Source: Halorubrum sp. Boch-26 | GTDB lineage: Archaea; Halobacteriota; Halobacteria; Halobacteriales; Haloferacaceae | Length of the DNA: 49,612 bases | Direction of reading: 5' to 3' | Assembly: GCF_029889805.1 (NCBI RefSeq) | Contig: NZ_JARANT010000008.1 | Coordinates: forward strand, 1-49,612 | Part shown: positions 15,347 to 24,211 of the stretch, in pieces | Layout of the letters: every line of letters begins with the position of its first letter | Numbering within the stretch: the first letter of the stretch is position 1 | Program-made: the position numbers and the translations under genes | The notes under the pieces: generated by a model | Told to the model about the DNA's origin: nothing | Databases searched by the model: none | What the model saw: only the letters and a program-made list of their open reading frames with translations

Positions 15347-15712
15347 GTCGGTCGTCGACACCACCCCGACCACCTCGCCGTCCGCGCCGACCACCGGTAG
15401 GTGCGTGTATCCGCGGTCCGTCGGCTCCGCGAGCTCCTCGACGGAGTCGTCGGGAGAGACGGTGACGACATCTGTCGTCATAAACGCCTCGACGGACGTC
15501 TCGTCGTCCGGGTCGTTCCGGCGGACGAGCGAGACGAAGTCCGTCGCAGTGATCAGTCCCGCGAGGCGCCCGTCGTCGTCGACGACGAGGACGGAGCTCA
15601 CTCCCGTCTCCAGCATGCGTTTGGCCGCGTCCGCGGCGGCCGCGCTCGGGGAGATCGTGACGAGTTCGGTCGACATCAGCTGCTCGACGGGCACGTCTGT
15701 CATGAACTGCAA
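15314..15712 (-). CDS. Stand-alone CBS-domain pair protein
   Basis: This is a 132-residue protein, or 129 if the ATG at 15703 (MTDVPVEQLM) is used, which fits the family better. It has two CBS motifs: residues about 8-65 (VEQLMSTELVTISP ... GLITATDFVSLV) and 75-130 (VEAFMTTDVVTVSPDDS ... THLPVV ... VGVVSTTDL). The role is probably nucleotide-sensing regulation of an unidentified partner. The second motif seems one residue short between EELAE and THLPV compared with typical CBS helices. The last codons and TGA are embedded in the 29-bp tandem repeat, so duplication has extended the untranslated 3' side. Confidence 0.88.
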   Translation of the reverse strand: MQFMTDVPVEQLMSTELVTISPSAAAADAAKRMLETGVSSVLVVDDDGRLAGLITATDFVSLVRRNDPDDETSVEAFMTTDVVTVSPDDSVEELAEPTDRGYTHLPVVGADGEVVGVVSTTDLTAYISEHRR

Positions 15713-15771
15713 TAACGCGAGACGGGGATATCAAACGACCGGTCGTCGGATCCCCGCGATCCTCGGTGTGC

Positions 15772-16569
15772 TCACTCGTCGAGGAACTCCTTCGGCGCCC
15801 CGGCGAGCCCGGCGAGCGCGTCGGCCTCGACGTGGTGGAGGTCGCCGGGGATCACGAGGAGATGGAGCGGATCGCCGAACTCCCGGTCCGCGAGGGCGCT
15901 CAGCCGGTCGGCGGCGACGGTCGCGTCGGGGGAGCCCGCGCGGGCGACGACGACGGCCAGTTCGTCGCGCCAGCCGTCGGCGAGGAGGCCGGCGGCGACG
16001 TCGGCGGTCATGTACTCCTCGTGGTCCGGGTCGGGGCCGGTCGGGCCGGTGCCCACCTTGATGTCGAGGTAGACGAGGGTGTGGAGCCCGCGCTCGCGGT
16101 TGGCCTCGATCGTCTCGACCACGCTTCCGGGCACGTCGCCGCCGCCGTGGGCGTACGGGAAGGGAAGCGTCGTCGCCTTACCGAAACGGTAGTTCTGGAG
16201 CCCGGTGAGGCTCGACGCGGCCGATTGGGCCGTTACCCCGTGGATAACGCGCGTGTCGATACCCCGTTCCTCGGCGCGCAGCCGGAGGTCCGTGTGCGTC
16301 GTCGAGATCATCGTGTCGCCCGCGGTACAGAAGGCGATGTCGCTTTCGGCGGCGGCCGCGAGGATAGGCTCCGGGTCCCGCTCGACCCCCTCGCGGTCCC
16401 GGACCTCGATCTCGGCGCCGTGGTACGCCTCCAGCTCGTCGACGTCGGCGCCGACCAGTCTACTGGTGTAGAACTCGGCGAAGACCCGATCCGCGGCGCG
16501 CAGCGCCTCGCGCCCCTCGACGGTGATCGACCGCTCGTCGTAGAGCCCGAGCCCGATGAACGTGAGCAT
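15772..16569 (-). CDS. dphB: Diphthine synthase
   Basis: This 265-residue SAM-dependent methyltransferase of the tetrapyrrole-methylase fold methylates the modified histidine of elongation factor 2 in diphthamide synthesis. The start is MLTFIGLGLYDERSITVEG at 16569, the standard N-terminus of this family; the frame is open further upstream but that part is not conserved. GDTMISTTHTDL, HGVTAQSAASS, PYAHGGG and TLVYLDIK are family motifs in the expected order. Length matches archaeal DphB at about 260 residues. It is divergent from korA. Confidence 0.95.
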   Translation of the reverse strand: MLTFIGLGLYDERSITVEGREALRAADRVFAEFYTSRLVGADVDELEAYHGAEIEVRDREGVERDPEPILAAAAESDIAFCTAGDTMISTTHTDLRLRAEERGIDTRVIHGVTAQSAASSLTGLQNYRFGKATTLPFPYAHGGGDVPGSVVETIEANRERGLHTLVYLDIKVGTGPTGPDPDHEEYMTADVAAGLLADGWRDELAVVVARAGSPDATVAADRLSALADREFGDPLHLLVIPGDLHHVEADALAGLAGAPKEFLDE

Positions 16570-16741
16570 ACCCGCGGTGGGTCGGGCGGCGGCTAAAAGG
16601 GCGCGGAACGAACCGCCGGCCGTCGGCGACGGGGTCACACCTAAAGGTCTTTCATGATTGTTCCTTGTGATTCCATAGCAAGCCCTAAGAGGTAACCACC
16701 ACAACTTCTGGCCACAGGCCCTCACGGGCTCACATACCACT

Positions 16742-18637
16742 ATGACTGACGACGAACTCATCTGGCGCATATCGGGGGGATCCGGAGACGGGATCGCTTC
16801 GACGAGCCAGAACTTCGCAAAAGCCTTGATGCGATCGGGGCTCAACGTGTTCACGCATCGCCACTACCCGTCCCGCATCCGCGGCGGTCACACGTACACC
16901 GAGGTCCGCGCCGCCGCGGACCCGGTGAAGTCTCGCGGCGACGGATACAATTTCCTGCTGGCGCTCGGCGACTCCTTCGCCCGAAACCCGCAGGAGGAAG
17001 CTGTGTACGGGAACGAGGAGATCAAACCGCTCTCGGAGAACCTCGACGAGCTCCGCGAGGGCGGCGTCATCGTCTACGACGAGGGACTCTTAGACGCCGC
17101 CGAGATCCCGAACTTCGACGAGCGGGTCGAGGAGAACAACTGGCACGTATTCCCCCTCGACCTCCGCGGGCTCGCCCGCGACATGGGTCGCGAGGTCATG
17201 CGCAACACCGCCGGCGTCGGCGCCACCTGCGCGCTGACCGGTATGAACCTCGACCACGTCCAGGACCTCATGCGCGACGCGATGCCGGAGAAGATCCTCG
17301 ACCCGAACCTGGAGATCCTCCAGACCGCCTACGATCAGGTGCGGGAGGAGTACGACGCCGACGCGCCGGACGTCTCGGTACCGACCGGCGAACACGAGGA
17401 AACGCAGCTGCTCATGTCCGGGTCGGACGCCATCTCCTACGGCGCCATCGACGAGGGCTGCCGGTTCATCGCCGGCTACCCGATGACGCCGTGGACCGAG
17501 GTGTTCACCATCATGACGAAGCACCTGCCGAAGCTCGGTGGGATCTCCGAGCAGGTCGAAGACGAGATCGCGGCGGCCGCGCTCGCGGTCGGCGCCTCGC
17601 ACGCCGGCGTCAAGGCCATGTCCGGCTCCTCCGGCGGCGGGTTCGCCCTGATGTCGGAGCCGCTCGGGCTCGCTGAGATGACGGAGACCCCCGTCGTCCT
17701 CGTCGAGGCCATGCGCGCCGGTCCCTCGACCGGGATGCCGACGAAGCCGGAGCAGTCCGACCTCGAACACGTCCTGTACACCTCGCAGGGCGACTCCCAG
17801 CGCGTCGTCTTAGCGCCCGGGACCGTCGAGGAGGCGTACGAGCAGTCGCGGCTCGCCTTCCGACTGGCCTACGAGTATCAGATTCCGTCGATCCTCCTGT
17901 ACGACCAGAAGGTCGGCGGCGAGATGACGAACGTCCCCAAGAGCCACTTCGACCGCGATCCGAATCCGACGCTCGGAAAGACCCTGAGCGAGGACGCGCT
18001 CGCCGATGAGCCGCATTCGGCCGACGGGAAGTTCCACCGGTTCCAGCACGACGTCGACGACGGCGTCTCCCCGCGCTCGATCCCCGGACAGAAGGGCGGT
18101 CGCTTCCTCGCGACCGGCAACGAGCACGATCCGACCGGGCACATCGCCGAGTCGCCGGACAACCGCGTCGCGCAGATCGACCGGCGCACGGAGAAGCTGG
18201 AGGCGATCCGCGCCGACCTCGACGCGGTCGACACGGGCTCGTACGCCGGCCCCGACGACGCCCAGTACGGTATCCTCACTTTCGGAAGCCAGCAGGGCAC
18301 CGTCGAGGAGGCCGTCGGGCGCCTCAACGACGCCGGTATCTCGGTGAAGTCGTACGGCGTCTCCGACATGGCCCCGTTCCCGACCGAGCAGGTCGAGGCG
18401 TTCGTCGAGAGCGTCGACGAAGTCCTCGTCGTCGAGATGACCGCCTCGGGACAGTTCCGCGGGCTCATCCAGAAGCACCTCGGTCGCTACGGCGAGCGGC
18501 TGTCGAGCCTGCTGAAGTACAACGGGAACCCGTTCGAGCCGGCGGAGATCGTCGACGGGTTCGAGGCCGCGATCGTCGAGGGCGACGGCGACGCGTCCGG
18601 CCATCAGACCACCTTCGTCCCAGCCGCAGGTGACTAA
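16742..18637 (+). CDS. korA: 2-oxoacid:ferredoxin oxidoreductase, alpha (gamma-alpha fusion) subunit
   Basis: This 631-residue subunit fuses the gamma domain (residues about 12-190, RISGGSGDGIAS...RIRGGHTY) to the pyrimidine-binding alpha domain (about 220-420, GSDAISYGAIDEGCRFIAGYPMTP) and a C-terminal transketolase-like domain (about 510-625, GILTFGSQQGTVEEAV). With KorB it oxidises 2-oxoglutarate (or another 2-oxoacid) to the acyl-CoA and reduces ferredoxin; haloarchaea use this in place of lipoamide complexes. The N-terminus closely matches haloarchaeal KorA as I recall it. Substrate specificity is inferred. korB follows after 3 bases. Confidence 0.93.
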   Translation: MTDDELIWRISGGSGDGIASTSQNFAKALMRSGLNVFTHRHYPSRIRGGHTYTEVRAAADPVKSRGDGYNFLLALGDSFARNPQEEAVYGNEEIKPLSENLDELREGGVIVYDEGLLDAAEIPNFDERVEENNWHVFPLDLRGLARDMGREVMRNTAGVGATCALTGMNLDHVQDLMRDAMPEKILDPNLEILQTAYDQVREEYDADAPDVSVPTGEHEETQLLMSGSDAISYGAIDEGCRFIAGYPMTPWTEVFTIMTKHLPKLGGISEQVEDEIAAAALAVGASHAGVKAMSGSSGGGFALMSEPLGLAEMTETPVVLVEAMRAGPSTGMPTKPEQSDLEHVLYTSQGDSQRVVLAPGTVEEAYEQSRLAFRLAYEYQIPSILLYDQKVGGEMTNVPKSHFDRDPNPTLGKTLSEDALADEPHSADGKFHRFQHDVDDGVSPRSIPGQKGGRFLATGNEHDPTGHIAESPDNRVAQIDRRTEKLEAIRADLDAVDTGSYAGPDDAQYGILTFGSQQGTVEEAVGRLNDAGISVKSYGVSDMAPFPTEQVEAFVESVDEVLVVEMTASGQFRGLIQKHLGRYGERLSSLLKYNGNPFEPAEIVDGFEAAIVEGDGDASGHQTTFVPAAGD

Positions 18638-18640
18638 CCA

Positions 18641-19579
18641 ATGAGTACGTTTTCAGCGATCGGAGAGGAGCGAGAGATCGACCGCGACGAGTACACTCCC
18701 AGCGTGGAGCCGCAGCCGACCTGGTGTCCGGGCTGCGGTGACTTCAGCGTCCTGAAGGCGCTCAAGCAGGCGCTTCCGGAAGTCGGGCGCACCCCCGAGG
18801 AGACCCTGCTGTGCACCGGGATCGGCTGTTCGGGCAAGCTGAACAGCTACCTCGACACGTACGGGTTCCACACGATCCACGGGCGCTCGCTGCCCGTGGC
18901 CCGCGCCGCGAAGCTCGCGAACCCCGACCTCGAAGTCATCGCCGCCGGCGGCGACGGCGACGGCTACGGGATCGGCGGGAACCACTTCATCCACACGGCC
19001 CGGGAGAACCACGACATGACGTACATCGTCTTCAACAACGAGATCTTCGGGCTCACGAAGGGGCAGACCTCCCCGACGAGCCCGAAGGGCCACAAGTCGA
19101 AGACGCAGCCGTCCGGCAGCGCCAAGGAGCCGATCAAGCCGCTCTCGATGTCGCTGAACGCCGGCGCCTCCTACGTCGCCCGCACGGCCGCGGTCAACCC
19201 CAATCAGGCGAAGGAGATCCTCATCGAGGCGATCGAGCACGACGGCTTCGCACACGTCGACTTCCTCACCCAGTGCCCGACCTGGAACAAGGACGCGCGC
19301 CAGTACGTTCCGTACATCGACGTCAACGAGTCCGACGACTACGACTTCGACAAGACGGACCGCGTCGAGGCCGCGGAGATGATGCGCGAGACCGAGGAGT
19401 CGCTGCACGAGGGGAAGGTCCTCACCGGCCGCTACTACGTCGACGAGGACCGCCCGTCCTACGGCGCCGAGAAGCAGGCGATAGGCGAGATGCCCGACGA
19501 GCCGCTGGCCGAGCGCTACTGGGACGACGAGTACGAGTGGGAGCGCTCGCACGACAAGTTCCTGGACAAGCACGCCTGA
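18641..19579 (+). CDS. korB: 2-oxoacid:ferredoxin oxidoreductase, beta subunit
   Basis: This 312-residue TPP-binding subunit has WCPGCGDF (Cys29, Cys32) and CTGIGCSGKL (Cys58, Cys63), which provide Fe-S cluster ligands; a further Cys is in TQCPTWN. GGDGDGYGIGGNH at 103-115 is the TPP/Mg2+ motif, followed by FNNEIFGLTKGQTSPT. It completes the KorAB enzyme and is almost directly joined to korA. The 3' end, encoding the final DKHA and the stop, is part of a 21-bp duplication, so an untranslated copy of the gene end follows at once. Confidence 0.94.
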   Translation: MSTFSAIGEEREIDRDEYTPSVEPQPTWCPGCGDFSVLKALKQALPEVGRTPEETLLCTGIGCSGKLNSYLDTYGFHTIHGRSLPVARAAKLANPDLEVIAAGGDGDGYGIGGNHFIHTARENHDMTYIVFNNEIFGLTKGQTSPTSPKGHKSKTQPSGSAKEPIKPLSMSLNAGASYVARTAAVNPNQAKEILIEAIEHDGFAHVDFLTQCPTWNKDARQYVPYIDVNESDDYDFDKTDRVEAAEMMRETEESLHEGKVLTGRYYVDEDRPSYGAEKQAIGEMPDEPLAERYWDDEYEWERSHDKFLDKHA

Positions 19580-19603
19580 CGCCTCGACAAGCACGCCTGA
19601 CGC
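19565..19603 (+). repeat. 21-bp duplication spanning the korB stop codon
   Basis: GACAAGCACGCCTGACGC occurs at 19565-19582 and again at 19586-19603. The first copy contains the korB TGA. Confidence 0.95.
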
Positions 19604-19660
19604 GGCCGTAGATCGGTATCGACGGCCGATCCCGCCGCGTTTCGTCGTCCGTTCGTCTCG

Positions 19661-19685
19661 TTTTTTGGTTCGCAAGGTATTTTTT
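19661..19685 (+). terminator. T-rich terminator candidate after korAB
   Basis: Two runs of six T (19661-19666 and 19680-19685) lie 80-105 bases after the korB stop and just before the Lrp-type gene. Archaeal RNA polymerase terminates at such U-tracts. The second run may also belong to the promoter of the next gene. Confidence 0.5.
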
Positions 19686-19701
19686 CCGTGGCGACAAAGC
19701 C

Positions 19702-20136
19702 ATGCGTATGAGTACGGTATCGACGGAAGAACGGATCCTGTCGGTGTTAGAGGAGAACGCGCAGGCCTCCTGCGCGGAGATCGCCGACCGGGCCGACGTC
19801 TCGAAGCCGACGGTGCGGAAGTACATCGACCGCCTCGAAGATCGGGGCGTGATCGTCGGCTACTCGGCGGAGGTCGACCCGAAGAAGCTCTCGTCGCAGT
19901 CGATCGCCATGGTCGGGATGGACGTCGACTCCGGGAAGTACGTGGGCGCGACCCGCGAGCTGAAAGAGCTCGACGAGGTGCAGGCGCTGTACACCTCTTC
20001 CGGCGACCACATGCTGATGGCCGAGGTGCGCGCCGGCGACGGCGACGAGCTCGGTGCCGTCATCTCCGAGAAGCTGCTGGCGATCGACGGCATCACCGCC
20101 GCACACCCTTCGTTCCTGCAGGAACGCCTGAAGTGA
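19702..20136 (+). CDS. Lrp/AsnC-family transcriptional regulator
   Basis: This is a protein of 144 residues, or 142 from the second ATG (MSTVSTEERIL), which fits haloarchaeal homologues. It has an N-terminal winged HTH (residues about 5-55, ILSVLEENAQASCAEIADRADVSKPTVRKYIDRLEDRGVI in outline) and a C-terminal ligand-binding and oligomerisation RAM domain (about 65-140, ALYTSSGDHMLMAEVRA). Similar haloarchaeal proteins are annotated LysM, but no lysine-biosynthesis genes are near. Location directly after korAB suggests possible control of central or nitrogen metabolism; this is inference. Confidence 0.9.
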   Translation: MRMSTVSTEERILSVLEENAQASCAEIADRADVSKPTVRKYIDRLEDRGVIVGYSAEVDPKKLSSQSIAMVGMDVDSGKYVGATRELKELDEVQALYTSSGDHMLMAEVRAGDGDELGAVISEKLLAIDGITAAHPSFLQERLK

Positions 20137-20288
20137 GCGCGGGGTGATCGACCGGCTCGGTGCGCCGAACCGCTTCTATCGATAGCCGAGCGCGAGGGCG
20201 GAACCGAAATCGACGGAGACCATGATCGGACGGGTGGCGGTGCGTGCGCCGGCTACTTACTCTCGCTCCGCCGCGGGCCCTGTCCGGG

Positions 20289-20759
20289 TCACTGAAGCGA
20301 GTTCACGTCGGCGGCGACGACCGACTCGTCGCCGGCGGGGCCGCGCCGCGTGCCGCGCGGATCGAACCCGTGCGCGGCGAAGAACTCCTGTGCGCCCGGA
20401 CTGTCGGCGGGGACGCTCGCCCGGAGCGTGTCGACCTCGCGGTCGGTCACCGACGACGCGACCCGCGAGAGCAGCTCGGCGGCGACGCCCTCGCCCGCGT
20501 GGCCCGGGTGGACCCACAGCGCGAGCAGCTCGGCCTCCGATCCCTGCGCGTCGGGGTGCGCGATGGCGACGCCGACGGGACCGTCGCCGTCCTCCATCAG
20601 GAACGACCACTCCGCCTCCGCGGCGGCCTCGCGGACGCCGGCGGCGGACACGTCCAGAAGGGGGGATCCGATGTCGTCGAACACGGTCGCCTCGCGGGCC
20701 CGCGAGACCGCTGTTCGCAGCGCCTCCGCGTCGTCGGGCCGAGCCGCCCGGACATGCAT
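20289..20759 (-). CDS. GNAT-family N-acetyltransferase
   Basis: This 156-residue protein has the GNAT fold: MHVRAARPDDAEAL at the start, then LWVHPGHAGEGVAAELL (residues about 82-98), the acetyl-CoA pyrophosphate-binding motif A with the Q/R-x-x-G-x-A/G pattern (here HAGEGVA), and FFAAHGFDPRG near the end. The substrate cannot be told from sequence; protein N-termini, amino acids or antibiotics are all possible. A palindromic CCTATAGG about 25-35 bases upstream of the ATG is a likely TATA region. It is convergent with the Lrp gene. Confidence 0.85.
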   Translation of the reverse strand: MHVRAARPDDAEALRTAVSRAREATVFDDIGSPLLDVSAAGVREAAAEAEWSFLMEDGDGPVGVAIAHPDAQGSEAELLALWVHPGHAGEGVAAELLSRVASSVTDREVDTLRASVPADSPGAQEFFAAHGFDPRGTRRGPAGDESVVAADVNSLQ

Positions 20760-20923
20760 GGATAACCATGAGTAAAGAACTCACCTATAGGTTTCGGGAT
20801 GGGAACGGTACGCACAGTAACGGCGAAACTCGCTCGGCGGTCAGCGGGTGGCCGCCGAGCGAACGTCGCGGCGGGCCTCGCTTCCCAGACCGGTGGGTCC
20901 CCCGCACGCGGTGCGATTCCGGC

Positions 20924-23900
20924 CTACGCGACCGGCTCGATTCCGATCGCCACGACGACGTCTTCGACGTCCCACTCCTCGACGAGGCCGCCCGCGCCGC
21001 CGGCGGCGTCGCGCGGGTCGTCGAGCCACTCGTCGGCGCGCACCTCTCCGGCGATCAGGTCGGCGTGCTCGTCGACGAAGCCGGCGACCCGGTCGTCGTC
21101 GACCTCGACGCCGACGCGGATCCGCGCTTCGACGTCGAGGTCGAGCTCCTTGCGCATCTCCTGTATCCGACGGATCACGTCGCGGGCGTACCCCTCCGAC
21201 TCGATCTCGGGGGTGAGCGAGGTGTCGACGTAGACGGTGCCGCCCTCGAAGTCGACGCCGGAGACGTTCTCCGGGGGTTCGGCGACGTACTCGACCATCG
21301 CGTCGTCGAGGTCGACCGGCTCGCCGTCGACGGTCACGTCGCCGCCCTCGACCGCGGCGCGGGTCGCGCCCTGCACCGCGTCCATCACCGTCTGGGCGTC
21401 GGCGCCGAACGCGGGGCCGATCTCGGCCATCTGCGGCTCGGCGGTCTCGACGAGCTCGTCGAACGCCTCGGTGACGATTACCTCGCGGGCGTTGACGCGC
21501 TCGCCGATCAGGTCGGCGAGGCGCTCGACGGCGGCGGTCACCCCGTCGTCGTCGCTCTCGACGACCACGCGCGGCACGGGCCACCGGAGCTTCCGACCGG
21601 CCTGCTGGCGGGCGTTCGCGGCGGCCTCCTCGACGTCGCGGAGGACGGCCACGTCGCGCTCGAGGTCCGGATCGCGGAGCCCGTCGTCGGGCTCGGGATA
21701 GTCGAGCTGGTGGACGGTCGTCGCCGAGCCGTCGAGCGTCTGGTACATCCGCTCGGTCAGGTACGGCGCGATCGGCGCGAGCAGCCGGACCACCTCGTCG
21801 AGGACCGTCGCGAGGGTCGCGTAGGCGCCGCGCTTCGAGGCGGAGTCGGCCTCCTCCCACATCCGGTCGCGGACCGCCTTCACGTAGAACCGCGAGACGT
21901 CCTGCGTGACGAACTCGATGACGGGGTTGACGGCGTCGCTGACGCGGTAGTCGGCCCACGCCTCCGTCACCTCGGTCTCGACGGACTGGAGCCGGGAGAG
22001 GACCCACTCGTCGGCGAGTTCGAGCTCGCCGTCGTCGAGGTCGGCCTCGGCCGGGTCGTAGCCGTCGAGCTCCATGTACTCCAGCGGGAAGCGGAACACG
22101 TTCCAGAGGATGTTGAGCTTCCCCTGTAGCTCGCCGAGCCCGTCCCACTCGAACGCGAGGTCGACCCCCTGCTGGTCGTGGCTGAGCAGGTAGGTCCGGA
22201 GCGGGTCGCGGCCGGCGCGCTCGATCGCCTCCTCCGGGGTGACGATGTTGCCGACGGACTTGGACATCTTGCGGCCGTCCTCGTCGTTGGCGAACCCGTG
22301 CATCAACACCTCCTCGTAGGGGATCTCGCCGACGGCGGCGGTCCCCATGCCGAGCTGCGACCAGAACCAGCCGCGGGTCTGGTCGTGCGCCTCGACGATG
22401 AAGTCGGCGGGCCACAGCTCGTCGTGGGCGTCCTCGTCGGACGGGTAGCCGAGCGTGCCCCAGCTGGCGACCGAGGAGTCGAGCCACACGTCGAACACGT
22501 CCTCGACGCGGCGGTACGTGGTGCCGTCGTCGACGATGGTCAGGTCGTCGACGGCGGGACGGTGGAGGTCGATCGCCTCGGGATCGACGTCCTCCTCGAC
22601 GCGCTCGGCGAGCTCCTCGCGGGTGCCGATCACGATCATGTCGTCGTCGAGGCTGCTCCCGTCCGCGTCCTCCGGCACCCAGATCGGGATCGGGATCCCC
22701 CAGTATCGCTGACGGGAGACGTTCCAGTCGGGCGCGTCCTCGATGAAGTCGCGGAACCGGTTGTCGCGGGCCCACTGGGGGTGCCACTCGGACTCCTCCA
22801 TGTTGTCGAGGAGTTCGTCTTTGACGTCCGTGATCGAGATGAACCACTGGTCGGTGACCAGCTGGATGATCCCGGTGTCACAGCGCCAGCAGTGGCCGTA
22901 GCTGTGCTCGACGGTGCCGTGCGCGAGCATGTGGCCGTCGGCGACGAGGTCGTCGACGATGTCGTCGTTGGCGTCGCGCACGAACTGACCCGCGTACTCG
23001 CCGGCGGCCTCCGCGAACTCGCCGTTGGGACCGACCGGACAGTAGATGTCGAGCCCGAGTTCGCTGCCGCGGTGGAAGTCCTCCTCCCCGTGGCCCGGCG
23101 CGGAGTGGACGAGCCCGGTGCGGTCGGCCTCCACGTAGTCGGCGGCGTACACCTGCCCGGCGCCCTCGAAGTCGGGGTATTCGGCGACGCGGTCGGCGAG
23201 CGGGTGGTCGTACGCCCAGCCGACGAGATCGCCGCCGGTGAGCTCCGCTTCGATCTCGTACTCCTCGTAGCGGCCCTCCTGTAACACGCCTTCGACGCAC
23301 TCCTCGGCGACGTAGATGAGCTCGCTTTCGCCGTCCTTCTCGGCGCGGACCGCGTTGTACCTGAGCTCCTCGTCGACGGCGACGAAGGTGTTCGCGGGAA
23401 TCGTCCACGGGGTCGTCGTCCAGATGACGAGGCTTCCCTCCCGGTCCGCGAGGGGGAACTTCACGTAAATAGAGGGGTCCTCGACGTCCTCGTACTCGAC
23501 CTCGTTGTTGGCGAGCCCGGTCTCACACCGCGGACACTGCGAGATGGAGCGTTTCCCCTGCTCGACGAGCCCGTTGTCGGCGACCTCGGAGAACGCCCAC
23601 CACGCGGCCTCCATGTACTCGGGGTCGATCGTCTCGTACGGGTTCTCCCAGTCCATCCACACGCCGATGGACTTGAAGTCCTCGTCCATCGCCGCGCGGT
23701 TGGTGACGGCGAACTCCTTGCACTTCTCGATGAACCCCTCCATCCCGTACTCCTCGATGTCTCGCTTGTTCTCGAAGCCGAGTTCCTCCTCGACTTTCAC
23801 CTCGATCGGGAGCCCGTGCATGTCGTACCCCGGGCGGTCGGTGACGCGGTGGCCGGTCATCCGCTTGTGGCGGATGATCGCGTCCTTCAGCGTCTTGTTC

Positions 23901-24076
23901 CACGCCGTGCCGAGGTGCATCTGTCCCGAGGTGTACGGCGGCCCGTCCACGAAGAAGAATGGCGGGTCGTCGGCGTGCGCCTCCTTCGCCGCCTCGTACG
24001 CGTCCGCGTCGTCCCAGTACTCGTCGACCGCCGACTCGACGTCCGCGGGCGCGTACTGGTCGTCGATCTCGTCCAT
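20924..24076 (-). CDS. ileS: Isoleucyl-tRNA synthetase
   Basis: This 1050-residue class Ia synthetase charges tRNA-Ile. The HIGH-type motif is HLGT at residues 54-57 (SGQMHLGTAWNK), and KMSKS is exact (GRKMSKSVGN near residue 603). An editing domain lies between them, and a C-terminal anticodon-binding region follows. CPRC near residue 185 and HCWRCDTG near 397 supply zinc-like Cys pairs. Length is normal for archaeal/eukaryal-type IleRS. An inverted repeat CGTATT-TG-AATACG (24096-24109) sits at the expected promoter distance upstream of the ATG. Confidence 0.97.
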   Translation of the reverse strand: MDEIDDQYAPADVESAVDEYWDDADAYEAAKEAHADDPPFFFVDGPPYTSGQMHLGTAWNKTLKDAIIRHKRMTGHRVTDRPGYDMHGLPIEVKVEEELGFENKRDIEEYGMEGFIEKCKEFAVTNRAAMDEDFKSIGVWMDWENPYETIDPEYMEAAWWAFSEVADNGLVEQGKRSISQCPRCETGLANNEVEYEDVEDPSIYVKFPLADREGSLVIWTTTPWTIPANTFVAVDEELRYNAVRAEKDGESELIYVAEECVEGVLQEGRYEEYEIEAELTGGDLVGWAYDHPLADRVAEYPDFEGAGQVYAADYVEADRTGLVHSAPGHGEEDFHRGSELGLDIYCPVGPNGEFAEAAGEYAGQFVRDANDDIVDDLVADGHMLAHGTVEHSYGHCWRCDTGIIQLVTDQWFISITDVKDELLDNMEESEWHPQWARDNRFRDFIEDAPDWNVSRQRYWGIPIPIWVPEDADGSSLDDDMIVIGTREELAERVEEDVDPEAIDLHRPAVDDLTIVDDGTTYRRVEDVFDVWLDSSVASWGTLGYPSDEDAHDELWPADFIVEAHDQTRGWFWSQLGMGTAAVGEIPYEEVLMHGFANDEDGRKMSKSVGNIVTPEEAIERAGRDPLRTYLLSHDQQGVDLAFEWDGLGELQGKLNILWNVFRFPLEYMELDGYDPAEADLDDGELELADEWVLSRLQSVETEVTEAWADYRVSDAVNPVIEFVTQDVSRFYVKAVRDRMWEEADSASKRGAYATLATVLDEVVRLLAPIAPYLTERMYQTLDGSATTVHQLDYPEPDDGLRDPDLERDVAVLRDVEEAAANARQQAGRKLRWPVPRVVVESDDDGVTAAVERLADLIGERVNAREVIVTEAFDELVETAEPQMAEIGPAFGADAQTVMDAVQGATRAAVEGGDVTVDGEPVDLDDAMVEYVAEPPENVSGVDFEGGTVYVDTSLTPEIESEGYARDVIRRIQEMRKELDLDVEARIRVGVEVDDDRVAGFVDEHADLIAGEVRADEWLDDPRDAAGGAGGLVEEWDVEDVVVAIGIEPVA

Positions 24077-24211
24077 ATCCGTTGGTCTTCGCGCGCGTAT
24101 TTGAATACGGCGGAGTCGGGGTCACCGTCGCACGAGAATCGGGGTGGCCGCCGCGCTCGCTCCGGGTGCTCGGTACATACCAATATACCGTTGCGACCCC
24201 TACTCTCGCGC

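Noticed and set aside
20222-22847. Long frames on both strands within ileS
   Set aside because: They are shadows of the isoleucyl-tRNA synthetase gene, which covers the region with clear motifs from end to end.
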